A DNA stretch of 64,000 nucleotides from Georgenia sp. TF02-10 (GTDB lineage Bacteria; Actinomycetota; Actinomycetes; Actinomycetales; Actinomycetaceae), in the NCBI RefSeq assembly GCF_022759505.1, contig NZ_CP094289.1, forward strand, positions 3,162,001 to 3,226,000, read 5' to 3'. The translations under genes were made by a program, and so were the position numbers. Below, piece after piece: positions 6,429 through 15,639 of this stretch. How positions within the stretch are numbered: position 1 is the first letter of the stretch; every line of letters starts with the position of its first letter. The notes beneath the pieces are model-generated. The model was given only the letters and a program-made list of their open reading frames with translations. It ran no database searches and had not been told where the DNA came from.

Positions 6429-6434
6429 CCACTC
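6419..6434. promoter_or_regulatory. Operator-like palindrome over early promoter
   Basis: GAGTGGTCAACCACTC is a perfect 16-base palindrome (seven-base arms, CA centre). It covers the -35 element of the leftward promoter. A dimeric helix-turn-helix repressor bound here would block early transcription. Sequence is directly visible; function inferred. Confidence 0.6.
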
Positions 6435-6446
6435 TAGGGACGGGGC

Positions 6447-6475
6447 TTGTCAAGATGCTTGACTGGCTCTACCGT
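6447..6475 (+). promoter_or_regulatory. Repressor promoter
   Basis: TTGTCA (6447-6452), 17-base spacer, TACCGT (6470-6475), eight bases before the repressor ATG at 6484. AGGAG lies in the gap. An inverted repeat GTCAAG-N3-CTTGAC (6449-6463) overlaps the -35 and spacer, suggesting autoregulation or Cro control. Confidence 0.55.
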
Positions 6476-6483
6476 CAGGAGAC

Positions 6484-6848
<365 letters not shown>

Positions 6849-6865
6849 ATGGCGCGCGGTGCCCA

Positions 6866-6895
6866 ACTTTACACGGGTCGTCAGAGGGGCTCCAA
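6866..6895 (-). promoter_or_regulatory. Probable tRNA-Lys promoter
   Basis: On the minus strand TTGGAG (6895-6890), 18-base spacer, TAAAGT (6871-6866), about 17 bases before the mature tRNA 5' end at 6848. It lies on the host side, so integration at the 3' end would leave tRNA expression intact. Confidence 0.45.
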
Positions 6896-6966
6896 CCGAG
6901 ACGCCCGGTGAGGTGCCGCACAGGTGCGACCGAGGCCCAGGTCTCCCCCAAGGTGCTCGGGTGGCA

Positions 6967-7365
6967 TCAGCCCCCGGCGCAGTCGACGCAAGTCCTCGCC
7001 GTCGGTCGCGCAGCGAGGCGTCCCGCAGGTATCCGGCGTCCGCACCGTTCGCACACGCCGTACGTGGCCGCGTCGAGACGCGCGAGGGCCTGGTCGACCT
7101 GCTCGAGGCGCGACTCTGCGGAGCGGGCGAGCGCCGCCACCTGGGCGCGTTCGAAGGCGATGGTGGCGCCGTCGGGGTCGTGCTCGTCGTCGGAGTTGGC
7201 GTCGCGGGAGGAGTCCGTGAGGCTCGCCAGCTCGGCGCGGGCGGACGCGATCCGTGCCAGTGCCTCGGCGCGCAGGTCGAGCAGCGCCGCGCGGGTGTCA
7301 CCGCCCGTCGCGGGGGCGGACGGCCCTGCCGTGGGGGTGCTCGCATGGCTAGTTCCGGGTCTCAC
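6967..7365 (-). CDS. DksA/TraR-type C4 zinc-finger protein
   Basis: About 132 aa. The C-terminus has the family zinc finger: CERCGRRIPAGRLAARPTAR then TCVDC (C-x2-C ... C-x2-C), preceded by a long helical segment (ALARIASARAELASL; AESRLEQVDQALARLDA) matching the coiled-coil of DksA/TraR proteins that enter the RNA polymerase secondary channel. The family's TYGVCERCG signature is clear. Start set at GTG 7365; the longer frame upstream is not convincing and no strong ribosome site is seen, so the start is uncertain. Regulatory role is by family. Confidence 0.75.
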   Translation of the reverse strand: MRPGTSHASTPTAGPSAPATGGDTRAALLDLRAEALARIASARAELASLTDSSRDANSDDEHDPDGATIAFERAQVAALARSAESRLEQVDQALARLDAATYGVCERCGRRIPAGRLAARPTARTCVDCAGG

Positions 7366-7664
7366 GCAAGGCGCAACCGCCAGGCCGCGCCGGGACTTCC
7401 CGGCGACCTGGCGCGCGCAGCCCGTCCCGTGCAGCTCCACGTCGCGCACGACGCGCGCCCCGGCATCCACATGGGCTTCGCCCGCATCCCGTGTGCTCCA
7501 TTTCGCGCACGACGCCCACCCCGTGCGGCTCGACCTCGTGCGCGACCCGTCCACCTCGTCAGGTGTCCACCCCGGACGCGGCGCACCCCCTGCACCGGGC
7601 GACGGCTCCGCGCTGCAGCGGTGGTGGGAGGATGAGGCGTCCTGCCCCCTGCCCCGGAGCCTCC
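7366..7664. other. Non-coding interval with iterated CGCGCACGACGC words
   Basis: About 300 bases between two divergent genes. It holds repeated words of the type CGCGCACGACGC (near 7443 and 7503) and a related CGTGCGCGACC near 7548. I see no convincing ORF, RNA or promoter pair, though promoters for both flanking genes must lie here. Confidence 0.4.
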
Positions 7665-8141
7665 ATGACCCGCCTCGCCCCCGGTGACCCCGCCCCCGAC
7701 TTCACCCTGCCCACCGCCGACGGCCCGGTGTCCCTCGCGGATCTGCGCGCCGGCGCGGAGAAGGGCGTGATCGTCTACTTCTACCCCGCGGCCGCGACCC
7801 CCGGCTGCACCACCGAGGCGTGCGACTTCCGCGACTCCCTGGCCGCGCTGCAGGGCGCCGGGTACGCCGTCGTCGGCATCTCCCCCGACGACGTGCCGGC
7901 GCTGAGCCGGTTCGCCGCGCAGGAGTCGCTCACCTTCCCGCTCGCCGCCGACCCCGAGCACGAGGTGCTGGCCGCCTACGGTGCCTGGGGCGAGAAGAAG
8001 AACTACGGCAAGACCTACGTCGGGGCGATCCGGTCCACCGTCGTCGTCGCGCCGGACGGCAGCGTGGTGCTGGCGCAGTACAACGTGCGGGCCAGCGGGC
8101 ACGTCGCCCGGCTCCGCAAGGAGCTCGGCGTCGCCGCCTGA
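7665..8141 (+). CDS. bcp: Thiol peroxidase Bcp (peroxiredoxin)
   Basis: 158 aa, the usual length for Bcp/PrxQ. ATG 7665 has GGAG nine bases upstream. Shows the peroxiredoxin start APDFTLPTADG, the active-site region ATPGCTTEACDFRD with peroxidatic Cys and a second Cys five residues later (atypical 2-Cys arrangement within one helix), and VVGISPDDVPALSRFA. Reduces hydrogen and organic peroxides with thioredoxin-type donors in the cytoplasm. No neighbouring reductase is seen. Confidence 0.9.
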   Translation: MTRLAPGDPAPDFTLPTADGPVSLADLRAGAEKGVIVYFYPAAATPGCTTEACDFRDSLAALQGAGYAVVGISPDDVPALSRFAAQESLTFPLAADPEHEVLAAYGAWGEKKNYGKTYVGAIRSTVVVAPDGSVVLAQYNVRASGHVARLRKELGVAA

Positions 8142-8247
8142 CGCGGTCGCCCCGCCAGGCATGGTCCCCGGCAGCCCTGCCGTGGGGCGCAGCACCATCA
8201 CCGTGGCTACGGTCGGCAGCAGCTCGTGCAGCGAGGGACGTGGTGCA

Positions 8248-8748
8248 GTGAGAGACGGGCGGTTCGACGAGGCGCTCCCCTATCCCCGGTGGGTCCGTTG
8301 GATCGGTGGCCTTGCCCTCGTCCTCATGGTGGTGATCACCGCCAACGGGGTGGCCACGCGGGCGGCGATGTCGCGCGTGGAGCTCGTGGTCTTCGCGGTC
8401 GTATGCGCCCTGGGTCTCGCCGCAGCGATCGCGACGCTTCTGGGCAAGCAGCGGGTCGTGGTCACGGCTGCCGCACTGGTCCTCCGCCTCACCGGGTGGC
8501 GAAAGACGGTGCCGCTGTCCGACATCACCCTGGTCGAGAGCTACGGGCGCACTACCGAGCTCGAGTTCGGCGGCTACGGGGTGCGCCTCGCGGGCAAAGG
8601 GGTGACGGCCCTCGTCGCCAATCCGGGCCCGTGCGTGCGGGTCGCGGTCGGTGGACGGCGCCCGCGGACCTACATCATCCGCACCGACCGCCCGGAAGCG
8701 CTCGTCAGCTCCCTCGACGACGCCGCGCGCCCAGTCCCTGGGCGGTAG
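8248..8748 (+). CDS. Membrane protein with PH-like domain, 166 aa
   Basis: GTG start at 8248 (VRDGRFDEALPYPRWV). Two transmembrane segments (WIGGLALVLMVVITANGVA; VELVVFAVVCALGLAAAIA) are followed by a beta-rich domain (RVVVTAAALVLRLTGWRKTV, LSDITLVESYG, RTYIIRTDRPEALVSSL). The layout resembles bacterial PH-domain (YdbT/DUF-type) membrane proteins. Function is unknown. Confidence 0.65.
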   Translation: MRDGRFDEALPYPRWVRWIGGLALVLMVVITANGVATRAAMSRVELVVFAVVCALGLAAAIATLLGKQRVVVTAAALVLRLTGWRKTVPLSDITLVESYGRTTELEFGGYGVRLAGKGVTALVANPGPCVRVAVGGRRPRTYIIRTDRPEALVSSLDDAARPVPGR

Positions 8749-8885
8749 CAGCTCCTCATGGTGCTCGACGTCGCTGCGCCCGCCGCCGCGCTCACGCGCC
8801 CGGAAGTCTCGCCGCCCGGCGAGTCACGCGCCCCGGTTGGCTCGCCCGCCCGGCGGGTCTCCCGTCCCCGGTAGGCTCGAGGCGA

Positions 8886-8967
8886 GCGCGAGTGGCGTAA
8901 CTGGCAGCCGCGCCAGGTTTAGGTCCTGGTGCCCTTGGGCGTGCGGGTTCGAGTCCCGCCTCGCGCA
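8886..8967 (+). tRNA. tRNA-Leu (TAG)
   Basis: 82 bases. Acceptor GCGCGAG pairs with CTCGCGC, anticodon stem CCAGG/CCTGG with loop TTTAGGT (anticodon TAG), long variable arm TGCCCTTGGGCGTG as in class II tRNAs, T arm GCGGG-TTCGAGT-CCCGC, discriminator A. No CCA is encoded. The next gene starts 12 bases after it. Confidence 0.95.
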
Positions 8968-8979
8968 CCGGAGGTCCTC

Positions 8980-9819
8980 ATGACGACGTCGCCATCCGCC
9001 GCTGAGACCGAGGCGGCGCCGGGCCCGACCAGCGTCCCCGCCGCCTCCGCCGCGCCGTATCCCCCGGCGCCGTGGCACCTGCGCGGCAGCGCCGTAGTCG
9101 CGCTGTTCCCGGTTCCGGTCGCCGACCTGCCGCCCGCGGTCGCCGCGGCGGTGCCCGCCGGCGCCCGTCCGCTGCGGGTCGCCGGCCGGGTCCCGGTCCT
9201 GATCGCCGTCGCCCGGTACGTCCCCGGCGGGGACCTGAGCTACCACGAGGCCTTGGTCGCCGTGCCGACCGCTCGGCTGGGCATGCGGGCCATGCGTGCG
9301 CCGGCCGCTCAGCCCGGCAGCCGGGACGCCCGCGTGCCGACCGCTCGGTCAGACGGCCGTCCGGCGACGGCCGGCCCAGCGGGTCGACGGCGCAGCCCAT
9401 TGACCGCCACGGTGGCGCAGATCTGGGTGGACAGCGCCGCCTCCCGGACCGGCGGCCGGAAGCTGTGGGCCATCCCGAAGGAGCTCGGCACGTTCGTCAC
9501 AAGCCGCGGGCTGGCCGGGCTCGGCACGACGCTGACGGTCGACGGCACGCCGGTCCTCACCGTCCAGGCCCGGCTCGGGCGCCGGCTGCTGCCCGGGGCG
9601 CCCGCCGTGCCCCTCACCACCCTCCAGCGCGGCACCACGCCGGCGCAGGGCGGGGGCGCCGGCCAGGTCCGCGCACGGGTCCGGGTCCGCGCGGTCACCC
9701 ACCCCGTCCGGGCGCGGTGGGCCTTCGCCCCCGCCGGTCCGCTCGGCTACCTGGCCGGCCGGTCCCCGCTCGCCGTCGTCGGGCTCACCGACGCCGCCCT
9801 GGTCGTCGGCGGCGACTGA
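8980..9819 (+). CDS. Acetoacetate decarboxylase-like protein
   Basis: 279 aa from ATG 8980, with GGAGG eight bases upstream. The family signature GRKLWAIPKELGTF is present near residue 165, with VAQIWVDSAASRTGG just before and the beta-strand pattern of ADC-fold proteins (LRVAGRVPVLIAVARYVPGG; SYHEALVAVPTAR) at the N-terminal side. A low-complexity insertion (about residues 108-140, rich in A, R, G, P) interrupts the fold between these halves. True decarboxylase activity is not certain; many actinobacterial members are uncharacterised. Confidence 0.7.
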   Translation: MTTSPSAAETEAAPGPTSVPAASAAPYPPAPWHLRGSAVVALFPVPVADLPPAVAAAVPAGARPLRVAGRVPVLIAVARYVPGGDLSYHEALVAVPTARLGMRAMRAPAAQPGSRDARVPTARSDGRPATAGPAGRRRSPLTATVAQIWVDSAASRTGGRKLWAIPKELGTFVTSRGLAGLGTTLTVDGTPVLTVQARLGRRLLPGAPAVPLTTLQRGTTPAQGGGAGQVRARVRVRAVTHPVRARWAFAPAGPLGYLAGRSPLAVVGLTDAALVVGGD

Positions 9820-10024
9820 CGGCCCTGCGCGAACGCCGGCGGGCCCCGCCCGCCGGGCCACCTGGGTCCAGCACCACGCCGCCCTGCGAGAGGAAGTGGC
9901 GGCCCCCGCCGGGGCCATCTCGCTCCCCCGGCGGCCTGACCTCGCGCCAGTCACGCCCGCCCACCTGGCGTCCGCCCGGCGGGGCGACCTCGCATCCCCG
10001 CCCCGCGCACGATAGAAACGAGCA

Positions 10025-10561
10025 GTGAGTGAGATCGCGAGCGGGGACATGGGCCCGTGGCTCTCCCCCGAGGACCTGGAGAGCGTGCGCCGCAAGGTGC
10101 CCATGCTCTACATCGACGCCCTGCCGGTACGGGTGGACGACGCCGGGGAGGTGGAGGCGGTCGGGCTGCTGCTGCGGGTCACCGAGGCCGGCACCATGTC
10201 CCGAGCGCTGGTCTCCGGCCGGGTCCTCTTCCACGAGACGGTCCGGCAGGCGCTGGCCCGGCACCTGGAGAAGGACCTGGGCCCGATGGCCCTGCCGCGG
10301 CTGCCGCTGTCCCCGGTGCCCTACGCCGTCGGCGAGTACTTCCCCACCCCGGGCAGCCCGTTCTACGACCCCCGCCAGCACGCCGTCTCCCTCGCCTACG
10401 TGGTGCCGGTGGTCGGGGACTGCCGACCGAGCCACGACACCCTGGAGCTGACCTGGCTGACGCCGGCCGAGGCGCTGCTCCCGGAGATCCTGGCCGACAT
10501 GTCCGAGGGCCACGCCAGCCTGCTGCGCCGGGCGATGGCCCACCTAGGGAGGTTGTACTGA
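10025..10561 (+). CDS. NUDIX-family protein (DUF4916 type)
   Basis: 178 aa from GTG 10025. Contains WLSPEDLESVRRKVPMLYID, GRVLFHETVRQALARHLEKD, then LGPMALPRLPLSPVPYAVGE and YDPRQHAVSLAYVVPV, typical of the actinobacterial NUDIX-like family often labelled DUF4916. The canonical Nudix box (REUxEE) is degenerate, so hydrolase activity is doubtful. The stop shares bases with the next start (TGATG), implying translational coupling. Confidence 0.75.
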   Translation: MSEIASGDMGPWLSPEDLESVRRKVPMLYIDALPVRVDDAGEVEAVGLLLRVTEAGTMSRALVSGRVLFHETVRQALARHLEKDLGPMALPRLPLSPVPYAVGEYFPTPGSPFYDPRQHAVSLAYVVPVVGDCRPSHDTLELTWLTPAEALLPEILADMSEGHASLLRRAMAHLGRLY

Positions 10562-10965
10562 TGGAGACAGCGCCCGAGCCGATCCCCACCGGGTCGGTGC
10601 ACCCGCTGCGCTGGTTCGGCATCGACCTGGTGTGCGTCGCGGTGTTCACCCTCGTCGGGCTGCTCGCCCACGGCAGCCCGCTGAGCGGGTACCTGAGCAC
10701 GCTGTGGCCGTTCCTGGTGGGGCTGGTGGTGGCGTGGATGGCGCCGGGCGTCCGGGCCCTGCCGCTGATCATCTGGCCCTCGGGCGTGATCGTCTGGGCG
10801 GTCACCGTGGTGGTGGGCCTGGCCCTGCGGTGGGCGACCGGGGCCGGGATCTCCGGCGCCTTCCCGTGGGTCGCGGCCGGCGTCCTGGCGGTGCTGCTCC
10901 TCGGCTGGCGGGTGGTCCCGGAGGTGATCGAGCGGCGCCGGGAGCGGCGCGCCCGCTACCTGTAG
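10561..10965 (+). CDS. DUF3054 membrane protein
   Basis: 134 aa, ATG 10561 overlapping the previous stop, with GGAGG eight bases before. Four hydrophobic helices are visible (LVCVAVFTLVGLLAH; WPFLVGLVVAWMAPG; GVIVWAVTVVVGLALRW; WVAAGVLAVLLLGWRVV) and the tail is strongly basic (ERRRERRARYL). This matches DUF3054 proteins of unknown function. Coupled to the NUDIX-like gene. Confidence 0.75.
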   Translation: METAPEPIPTGSVHPLRWFGIDLVCVAVFTLVGLLAHGSPLSGYLSTLWPFLVGLVVAWMAPGVRALPLIIWPSGVIVWAVTVVVGLALRWATGAGISGAFPWVAAGVLAVLLLGWRVVPEVIERRRERRARYL

Positions 10966-11002
10966 GGGCTTCCCGACGGCGGCCGCCCGGCCGTCCCGGG
11001 CA

Positions 11003-11067
11003 GGTGGCTGACGGCCCGCGGCCGGGACTCGGTGGCTGACGCTCCTGGCCGGGACTCGGTGGCTGAC
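11003..11067. repeat. Iterated GGTGGCTGACG repeat
   Basis: Between convergent genes, the word GGTGGCTGACG occurs three times. Two of the copies follow GGCCGGGACTC, giving a roughly 26-base unit. No ORF or T-tract terminator is seen. Confidence 0.6.
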
Positions 11068-11137
11068 GCCGCTGCGGGTCGCTCTCGGCAGGTCCCCGCC
11101 GCGGCCGGGCCCGCGGGCGCCGTCGTCCCCGGGCCGT

Positions 11138-11773
11138 TCAGCCCAGCGCGGCGGCGACGTGCGGGGCGAGCGCGGTGAAGGCCATCCCGCGGTGGCTGAT
11201 GGCGTTCTTCTCCGCCGCGGTCAGCTCCGCGGTCGACCGGTCCTGCCCGAGCGGCACCAGGATCGGGTCGTAGCCGAACCCGCCGGTCCCGCGCGGCGCG
11301 GTGAGCAGCGTGCCGGGCAGGGTGCCCTCGGTCACGGTCTCCCGGCCGGCCGGGGTGACCAGCGCGGCGGCGCAGGTGAACCGGGCGCCGCGGTGCTCCG
11401 GGCGGACCTCGGCGAGCTGGTCGAGCAGGAGCTCGAGGTTCGCGCGGTCGTCGCCGTGCCGGCCCGACCAGCGGGCCGAGAAGATCCCGGGGGCGCCGCC
11501 CATGATGTCCACGCACAGGCCGGAGTCGTCGGCGACGGCCGGCAGGCCGGTCGCGGCGACCAGCGCCCGGGCCTTGATGAGGGCGTTCTCGGCGAAGGTC
11601 GTGCCGTCCTCGACGGGCTCGGCGACGCCGAGGTCCGCCGCGCCGACCACGGCGCCGGCCGGCAGGCCGGGGACCAGCGGGGCGAGGATGGCCCGCAGCT
11701 CGGCGACCTTGTGCGGGTTGTGGGTGGCCAGCACGAGCCGGGGCCCGCCGCCCGCCTCGGTCGGCGCGCTCAC
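11138..11773 (-). CDS. rdgB: dITP/XTP pyrophosphatase RdgB/HAM1
   Basis: 211 aa, normal length. Family motifs: LVLATHNPHKVAELRAIL near the N-terminus, EDGTTFAENALIKARA, VADDSGLCVDIMGGAPGIFS, FGYDPILVPLG, and the C-terminal KNAISHRGMAF. Hydrolyses non-canonical purine triphosphates to keep them out of nucleic acids. GTG start at 11773 is 46 bases after rph, the usual partner in actinobacteria; no clear ribosome site is seen, so the exact start is less sure. Confidence 0.93.
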   Translation of the reverse strand: MSAPTEAGGGPRLVLATHNPHKVAELRAILAPLVPGLPAGAVVGAADLGVAEPVEDGTTFAENALIKARALVAATGLPAVADDSGLCVDIMGGAPGIFSARWSGRHGDDRANLELLLDQLAEVRPEHRGARFTCAAALVTPAGRETVTEGTLPGTLLTAPRGTGGFGYDPILVPLGQDRSTAELTAAEKNAISHRGMAFTALAPHVAAALG

Positions 11774-11819
11774 CGCAGACCGAGCACGGGGACGACGACG
11801 GCGGTCCCGGAACCCGGGA

Positions 11820-12593
11820 TCACGGCAGCCGCTCCAGCGGCGCGGCGAGCGCGGCGGCCTGGATGTCCCGCAGCCGGGCAGTGCCGGCCACGGCCAGGTC
11901 GAGCAGGGCGTCGAGCTCGGCCCGGTCGAACGGCGCGCCCTCGGCGGTGCCCTGCACCTCGACGAACTGCCCGGAGCCGGTGACCACGACGTTCATGTCC
12001 GTCCCGGCCGCGACGTCCTCCACGTAGGGCAGGTCGAGGACGGGCCGGCCGTCGATGATGCCGACGGAGACGGCGGCGACGGAGTCGGTGAGCACCGGGC
12101 CGGGCCGCTTGCCGCTGATGTGGCCCTGCGCGGTGCCCCAGGCGACGGCGTCGGCGAGGGCGACGTAGGCGCCGGTGACGGCGGCGGTGCGGGTGCCGCC
12201 GTCGGCCTGCAGGACGTCGCAGTCCAGCACGATGGAGTTCTCCCCGAGCGCGGCGAGGTCGACGACGGCGCGCAGCGAGCGGCCGATCAGGCGGGAGATC
12301 TCGTGGGTGCGCCCGCCCACCCGGCCCTTGACGGACTCCCGCTGGGAGCGGGTGGTGGTGGCGCGCGGGAGCATCGCGTACTCCGCGGTCACCCAGCCCT
12401 GGCCGGAGCCCTGGCGCCAGCGGGGGACGCCGTCGGTGAAGGAGGCGGCGCACAGCACGCGGGTGCGGCCGAACTCCACCAGCGCGCTGCCCTCGGCGGC
12501 GTCCAGCCAGCCGCGGGTGATCCGGACCTCGCGGAGCTCGTCGGGGCGGCGGCCGTCGGCGCGCAGGGTGGGGGCGGTGGGGGGCGAGGACAT
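11820..12593 (-). CDS. rph: Ribonuclease PH
   Basis: 257 aa from ATG 12593 ([16 protein letters not shown]). Conserved blocks: [75 protein letters not shown]-type strand and [20 protein letters not shown]. Phosphorolytic 3'-5' exonuclease that trims tRNA precursors. Followed by rdgB in the same direction. Confidence 0.95.
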   Translation of the reverse strand: MSSPPTAPTLRADGRRPDELREVRITRGWLDAAEGSALVEFGRTRVLCAASFTDGVPRWRQGSGQGWVTAEYAMLPRATTTRSQRESVKGRVGGRTHEISRLIGRSLRAVVDLAALGENSIVLDCDVLQADGGTRTAAVTGAYVALADAVAWGTAQGHISGKRPGPVLTDSVAAVSVGIIDGRPVLDLPYVEDVAAGTDMNVVVTGSGQFVEVQGTAEGAPFDRAELDALLDLAVAGTARLRDIQAAALAAPLERLP

Positions 12594-12683
12594 GGCGTCG
12601 AGGCTACCGCCGCCCGCGAGAGGCGGGCGACGGCGACCGCGGCCGGACGACGGCGGCCCCACGGGTCGGTCCGCCCGCCCGGC

Positions 12684-15470
12684 TCAGCCGGTGTTCTGCA
12701 GCCCGGCGGCCACGCCCTTGAGGGTGAGCAGCAGCAGGGTGCGCGCGTCGGCGCCGTCGCCGCCGGCCTCACCACCCCCGCCGGCCGCCGTCGTCCCGGC
12801 CGCGCCGGCCGGGGCCCGCAGCGCCCGCAGCGCGCGGAGCTGGAGGAGGGACAGCGCGTCGACGTAGGGGTTGCGCATCTGCACGGCGCGGCCGAGCACC
12901 CGGTGCCCCTCGAGCAGGCGGGCGTGGCCGGTGATGGCGAGCACCCAGTGGGTGGTCAGGTCCAGCTCGGCCAGGACGAGGTCGGCCAGGTCGGGCCGGT
13001 CGCCCAGGGCCAGGTAGCGCTCGGCGATGCGCCGGTCGGTCTTGGCCAGGGACATCTCGACGTTGTCGATCATCGTCGTCAGCAGCGGCCACTCGGCGTA
13101 GGCCCGGCGCAGCAGCGCCAGGTCCCCGACCCGGTCCAGGGCGGTGCCCAGCCCGAACCAGCCGGTGAGGTTGATACGGGCCTGGGTCCAGGCGAAGTTC
13201 CACGGGATGGCGCGCAGGTCCTCCAGGGACTCCACCGACAGCCCGCGCCGGGCCGGCCGGGACCCGATCGCCAGGTCGCCGATCTCCTCCTGCGGGGTGA
13301 CCTGGGCGAACCAGGCGGGGAACCCCTCGGCGCGGACCAGCTGGTAGAAGCGCGCGCGGGAGACCTCGTCCAGGCGCCCGGCCAGGTCGGCGTAGCGGCG
13401 GGCGGCGTCGGCGTTGCGCTGCTCGGTCGAGGGCGCCGAGGCCATCAGGGTGGCGGCGGCCACCTGCTCAACGTGCCGGACCGCGATGGCCGGGTTGCCG
13501 TACCGGGCGGTGATGACCTCGCCCTGCTCGGTGACCTTGAACCGCAGGTCCACCGAGCCGGGGGGCTGGGCGAGGATGGCCCGGTTGGCCGGCCCGCCGC
13601 CGCGGCCCAGCGCCCCGCCGCGGCCGTGGAACTGGGTGACCACGACGTCGTTCGCCGCCGCCCAGGCGGTGATCCGTTCCTGGGCCTCGTACAGGGCGAG
13701 GGTGGCGGCGACCGGGCCGACGTCCTTGGCGGAGTCGGAGTAGCCGAGCATCACCTCCATCCGCCGGCCGGTCTGGTCCAGCCGGCGCTGCACCGCGGGC
13801 AGCTGGAGCATCTCGGTGAGCACCTGCGGGGCGGCGCGGAGGTCGTCGAAGGTCTCGAACAGCGGGATGACGTCCAGGACCGGGGCCGCCTCCGGGGAGC
13901 CGGCGGCGAGCTCGGCGAGGGCGTAGACGTCGGCGATGTTCTGCGCGGACTGGGTGAAGGAGACGATGTAGCGCCGGCAGGCCTCGACGCCGTGCCGCTG
14001 CTGGACGGCGGCGACGGCCCGGAAGGTGTCCAGCACCTCCTCCGGCGGCACCGCGGGCTTCTCGACGGCGGCCGGGTCGGCGGCCCAGGCGAGGGTCTGG
14101 CTGTGGACCTTGGCGTGCTGGCGCACCTCGAGCTCGGCGAGGTGGAACCCGAAGGTGTCCAGCTGCCAGATGAGCCGCTGCAGCTCCCCGAACGCGGCGC
14201 GGGCGGCACCGGCCGCGGCGAGGGAGTCCTGGACGGTGCCGAGCTCGGCCCGCAGCTCCGTGGGACCGGCGTAGGCCAGGTCGGCGTCCCGGCGCCGGGT
14301 GGCGCCGATGCGCTCGGCGAGGACCAGCAGCACGCTGCGGTGCGTCTCCCCGGGGGAGGCGGCCGCGGCCTGGGCGGCCAGCTCGGGGGCGAGCTGGCGC
14401 TGGCGGGCCCACAGGCCGGCCAGCGCCTCGCTCGGCGGCGCGAAGCGGTCCTCCACGGTCAGGCCGACGGCGACCGCCCGGGCGGTGCGCTCCAGCGCGA
14501 GCAGCACCCGCTCGGCGGCCTGCCCGGCGGCCTGCCGGGTGATCGCGGCGGTGACGTTGGGGTTGCCGTCCCGGTCCCCGCCGATCCAGGTGCCCAGCCG
14601 GACGAAGGCCGGCGCCCGCGGCGGGGTGTGGCCCGCCTCGGGGCCCTGCAGCCAGTCGTCCATCCGGCGGTAGACCTCGGCGAAGACCTCGGACAGCGAG
14701 GCGTCGAAGACGGCGAGGGAGGTGCGGACCTCGTCCAGCGGGGAGGGGTTGGCCGGCCGCAGCTGGGCGGTGCGCCAGAGGACGTCGATCTCCGCGAGGA
14801 GCTCGCGCTCGTTCGCGGCGAGGGCCCCGGCGCCGAGGCGCGGGTCGTCCCGGTCGTCCAGGAGGGTGGCCAGGCGGCGGAGGGAGCCGGCGACGGCGTT
14901 GCGGCGCGCCTCGGTGGGGTGGGCGGTCAGCACCGGGTGGAACCGGAGCTCGCCCAGCCGGCGGGCCGCCTCCTCCTCCCCGACCTCGGCGGCCAGGTGG
15001 GCGTAGGCGGCGGCCACGGAGTCCGCCGGGCGCTGCTCGGCCAGCGGGACGCTGCCGTCGCGGCCGCGCAGGGTGCGGACCCGGTGCTGCTCCTCGGCGA
15101 GGTTGGACAGGTGGAAGTAGCAGGTGAAGGCCCGGGCCACCTCCTCGGCGCGGGCCGGGGTGAACCGGGCGACGAGCTCCTCGGCCCGGGCGAGGTGGTC
15201 GCCGGCGGGGTCGTCGACGGCGGCGATGACGAGCTCGCGGAGCTCCTCGACGTCCTCGAACAGCCCGTCGTGGCCGTACTCGGTGAGCACCCGCCCCAGC
15301 AGCCCGCCGAGGAGGCGGACGTCCCGGCGCATGGCCTCGGGGATCTCGTGGCGGGCGGCGCCGCGGGTGTGCTGGCCGGCGGGGGTGGGCTGGCCGGCAG
15401 GGGTCGGCTGGCCGGGAGAGGTGGGCTCGCCGGCGGGCTGGCCGGCGGAGCGGGTGGGGGCCTGGCTCAT
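12684..15470 (-). CDS. ppc: Phosphoenolpyruvate carboxylase
   Basis: 928 aa. Catalytic regions are intact: VLTAHPTEARRNAV near residue 175 (catalytic His), the GxGGxxGRGGGP loop (QFHGRGGALGRGGGPA near 645), and C-terminal QMRNPYVDALSLLQLRALR. Carboxylates PEP to oxaloacetate to refill the TCA cycle. Start taken at ATG 15470; the first 45 residues carry a Pro/Gly/Gln repeat (GQPTPAGQPTPAGQ), so a later start is possible (MRRDVRLLGGLLG). It sits between the metallo-beta-lactamase gene and rph; that these two are usually closer is my recollection. Confidence 0.96.
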   Translation of the reverse strand: MSQAPTRSAGQPAGEPTSPGQPTPAGQPTPAGQHTRGAARHEIPEAMRRDVRLLGGLLGRVLTEYGHDGLFEDVEELRELVIAAVDDPAGDHLARAEELVARFTPARAEEVARAFTCYFHLSNLAEEQHRVRTLRGRDGSVPLAEQRPADSVAAAYAHLAAEVGEEEAARRLGELRFHPVLTAHPTEARRNAVAGSLRRLATLLDDRDDPRLGAGALAANERELLAEIDVLWRTAQLRPANPSPLDEVRTSLAVFDASLSEVFAEVYRRMDDWLQGPEAGHTPPRAPAFVRLGTWIGGDRDGNPNVTAAITRQAAGQAAERVLLALERTARAVAVGLTVEDRFAPPSEALAGLWARQRQLAPELAAQAAAASPGETHRSVLLVLAERIGATRRRDADLAYAGPTELRAELGTVQDSLAAAGAARAAFGELQRLIWQLDTFGFHLAELEVRQHAKVHSQTLAWAADPAAVEKPAVPPEEVLDTFRAVAAVQQRHGVEACRRYIVSFTQSAQNIADVYALAELAAGSPEAAPVLDVIPLFETFDDLRAAPQVLTEMLQLPAVQRRLDQTGRRMEVMLGYSDSAKDVGPVAATLALYEAQERITAWAAANDVVVTQFHGRGGALGRGGGPANRAILAQPPGSVDLRFKVTEQGEVITARYGNPAIAVRHVEQVAAATLMASAPSTEQRNADAARRYADLAGRLDEVSRARFYQLVRAEGFPAWFAQVTPQEEIGDLAIGSRPARRGLSVESLEDLRAIPWNFAWTQARINLTGWFGLGTALDRVGDLALLRRAYAEWPLLTTMIDNVEMSLAKTDRRIAERYLALGDRPDLADLVLAELDLTTHWVLAITGHARLLEGHRVLGRAVQMRNPYVDALSLLQLRALRALRAPAGAAGTTAAGGGGEAGGDGADARTLLLLTLKGVAAGLQNTG

Positions 15471-15639
15471 ACCGGCAGGCTACCCACGCGTCCGCGGCGC
15501 GGACGCTCCGGACCAGTCCCTGGTCGACGCAGGGGTGGCAGCTGCCGGAAGGGGACGCCAGCGTCCGGGTGGCCACCGACGGCGACCAGTCCGTACCTCA
15601 CCGTGTCCAGCCTTCGGGCCGCAGCGTCCAGGCAGCGGG

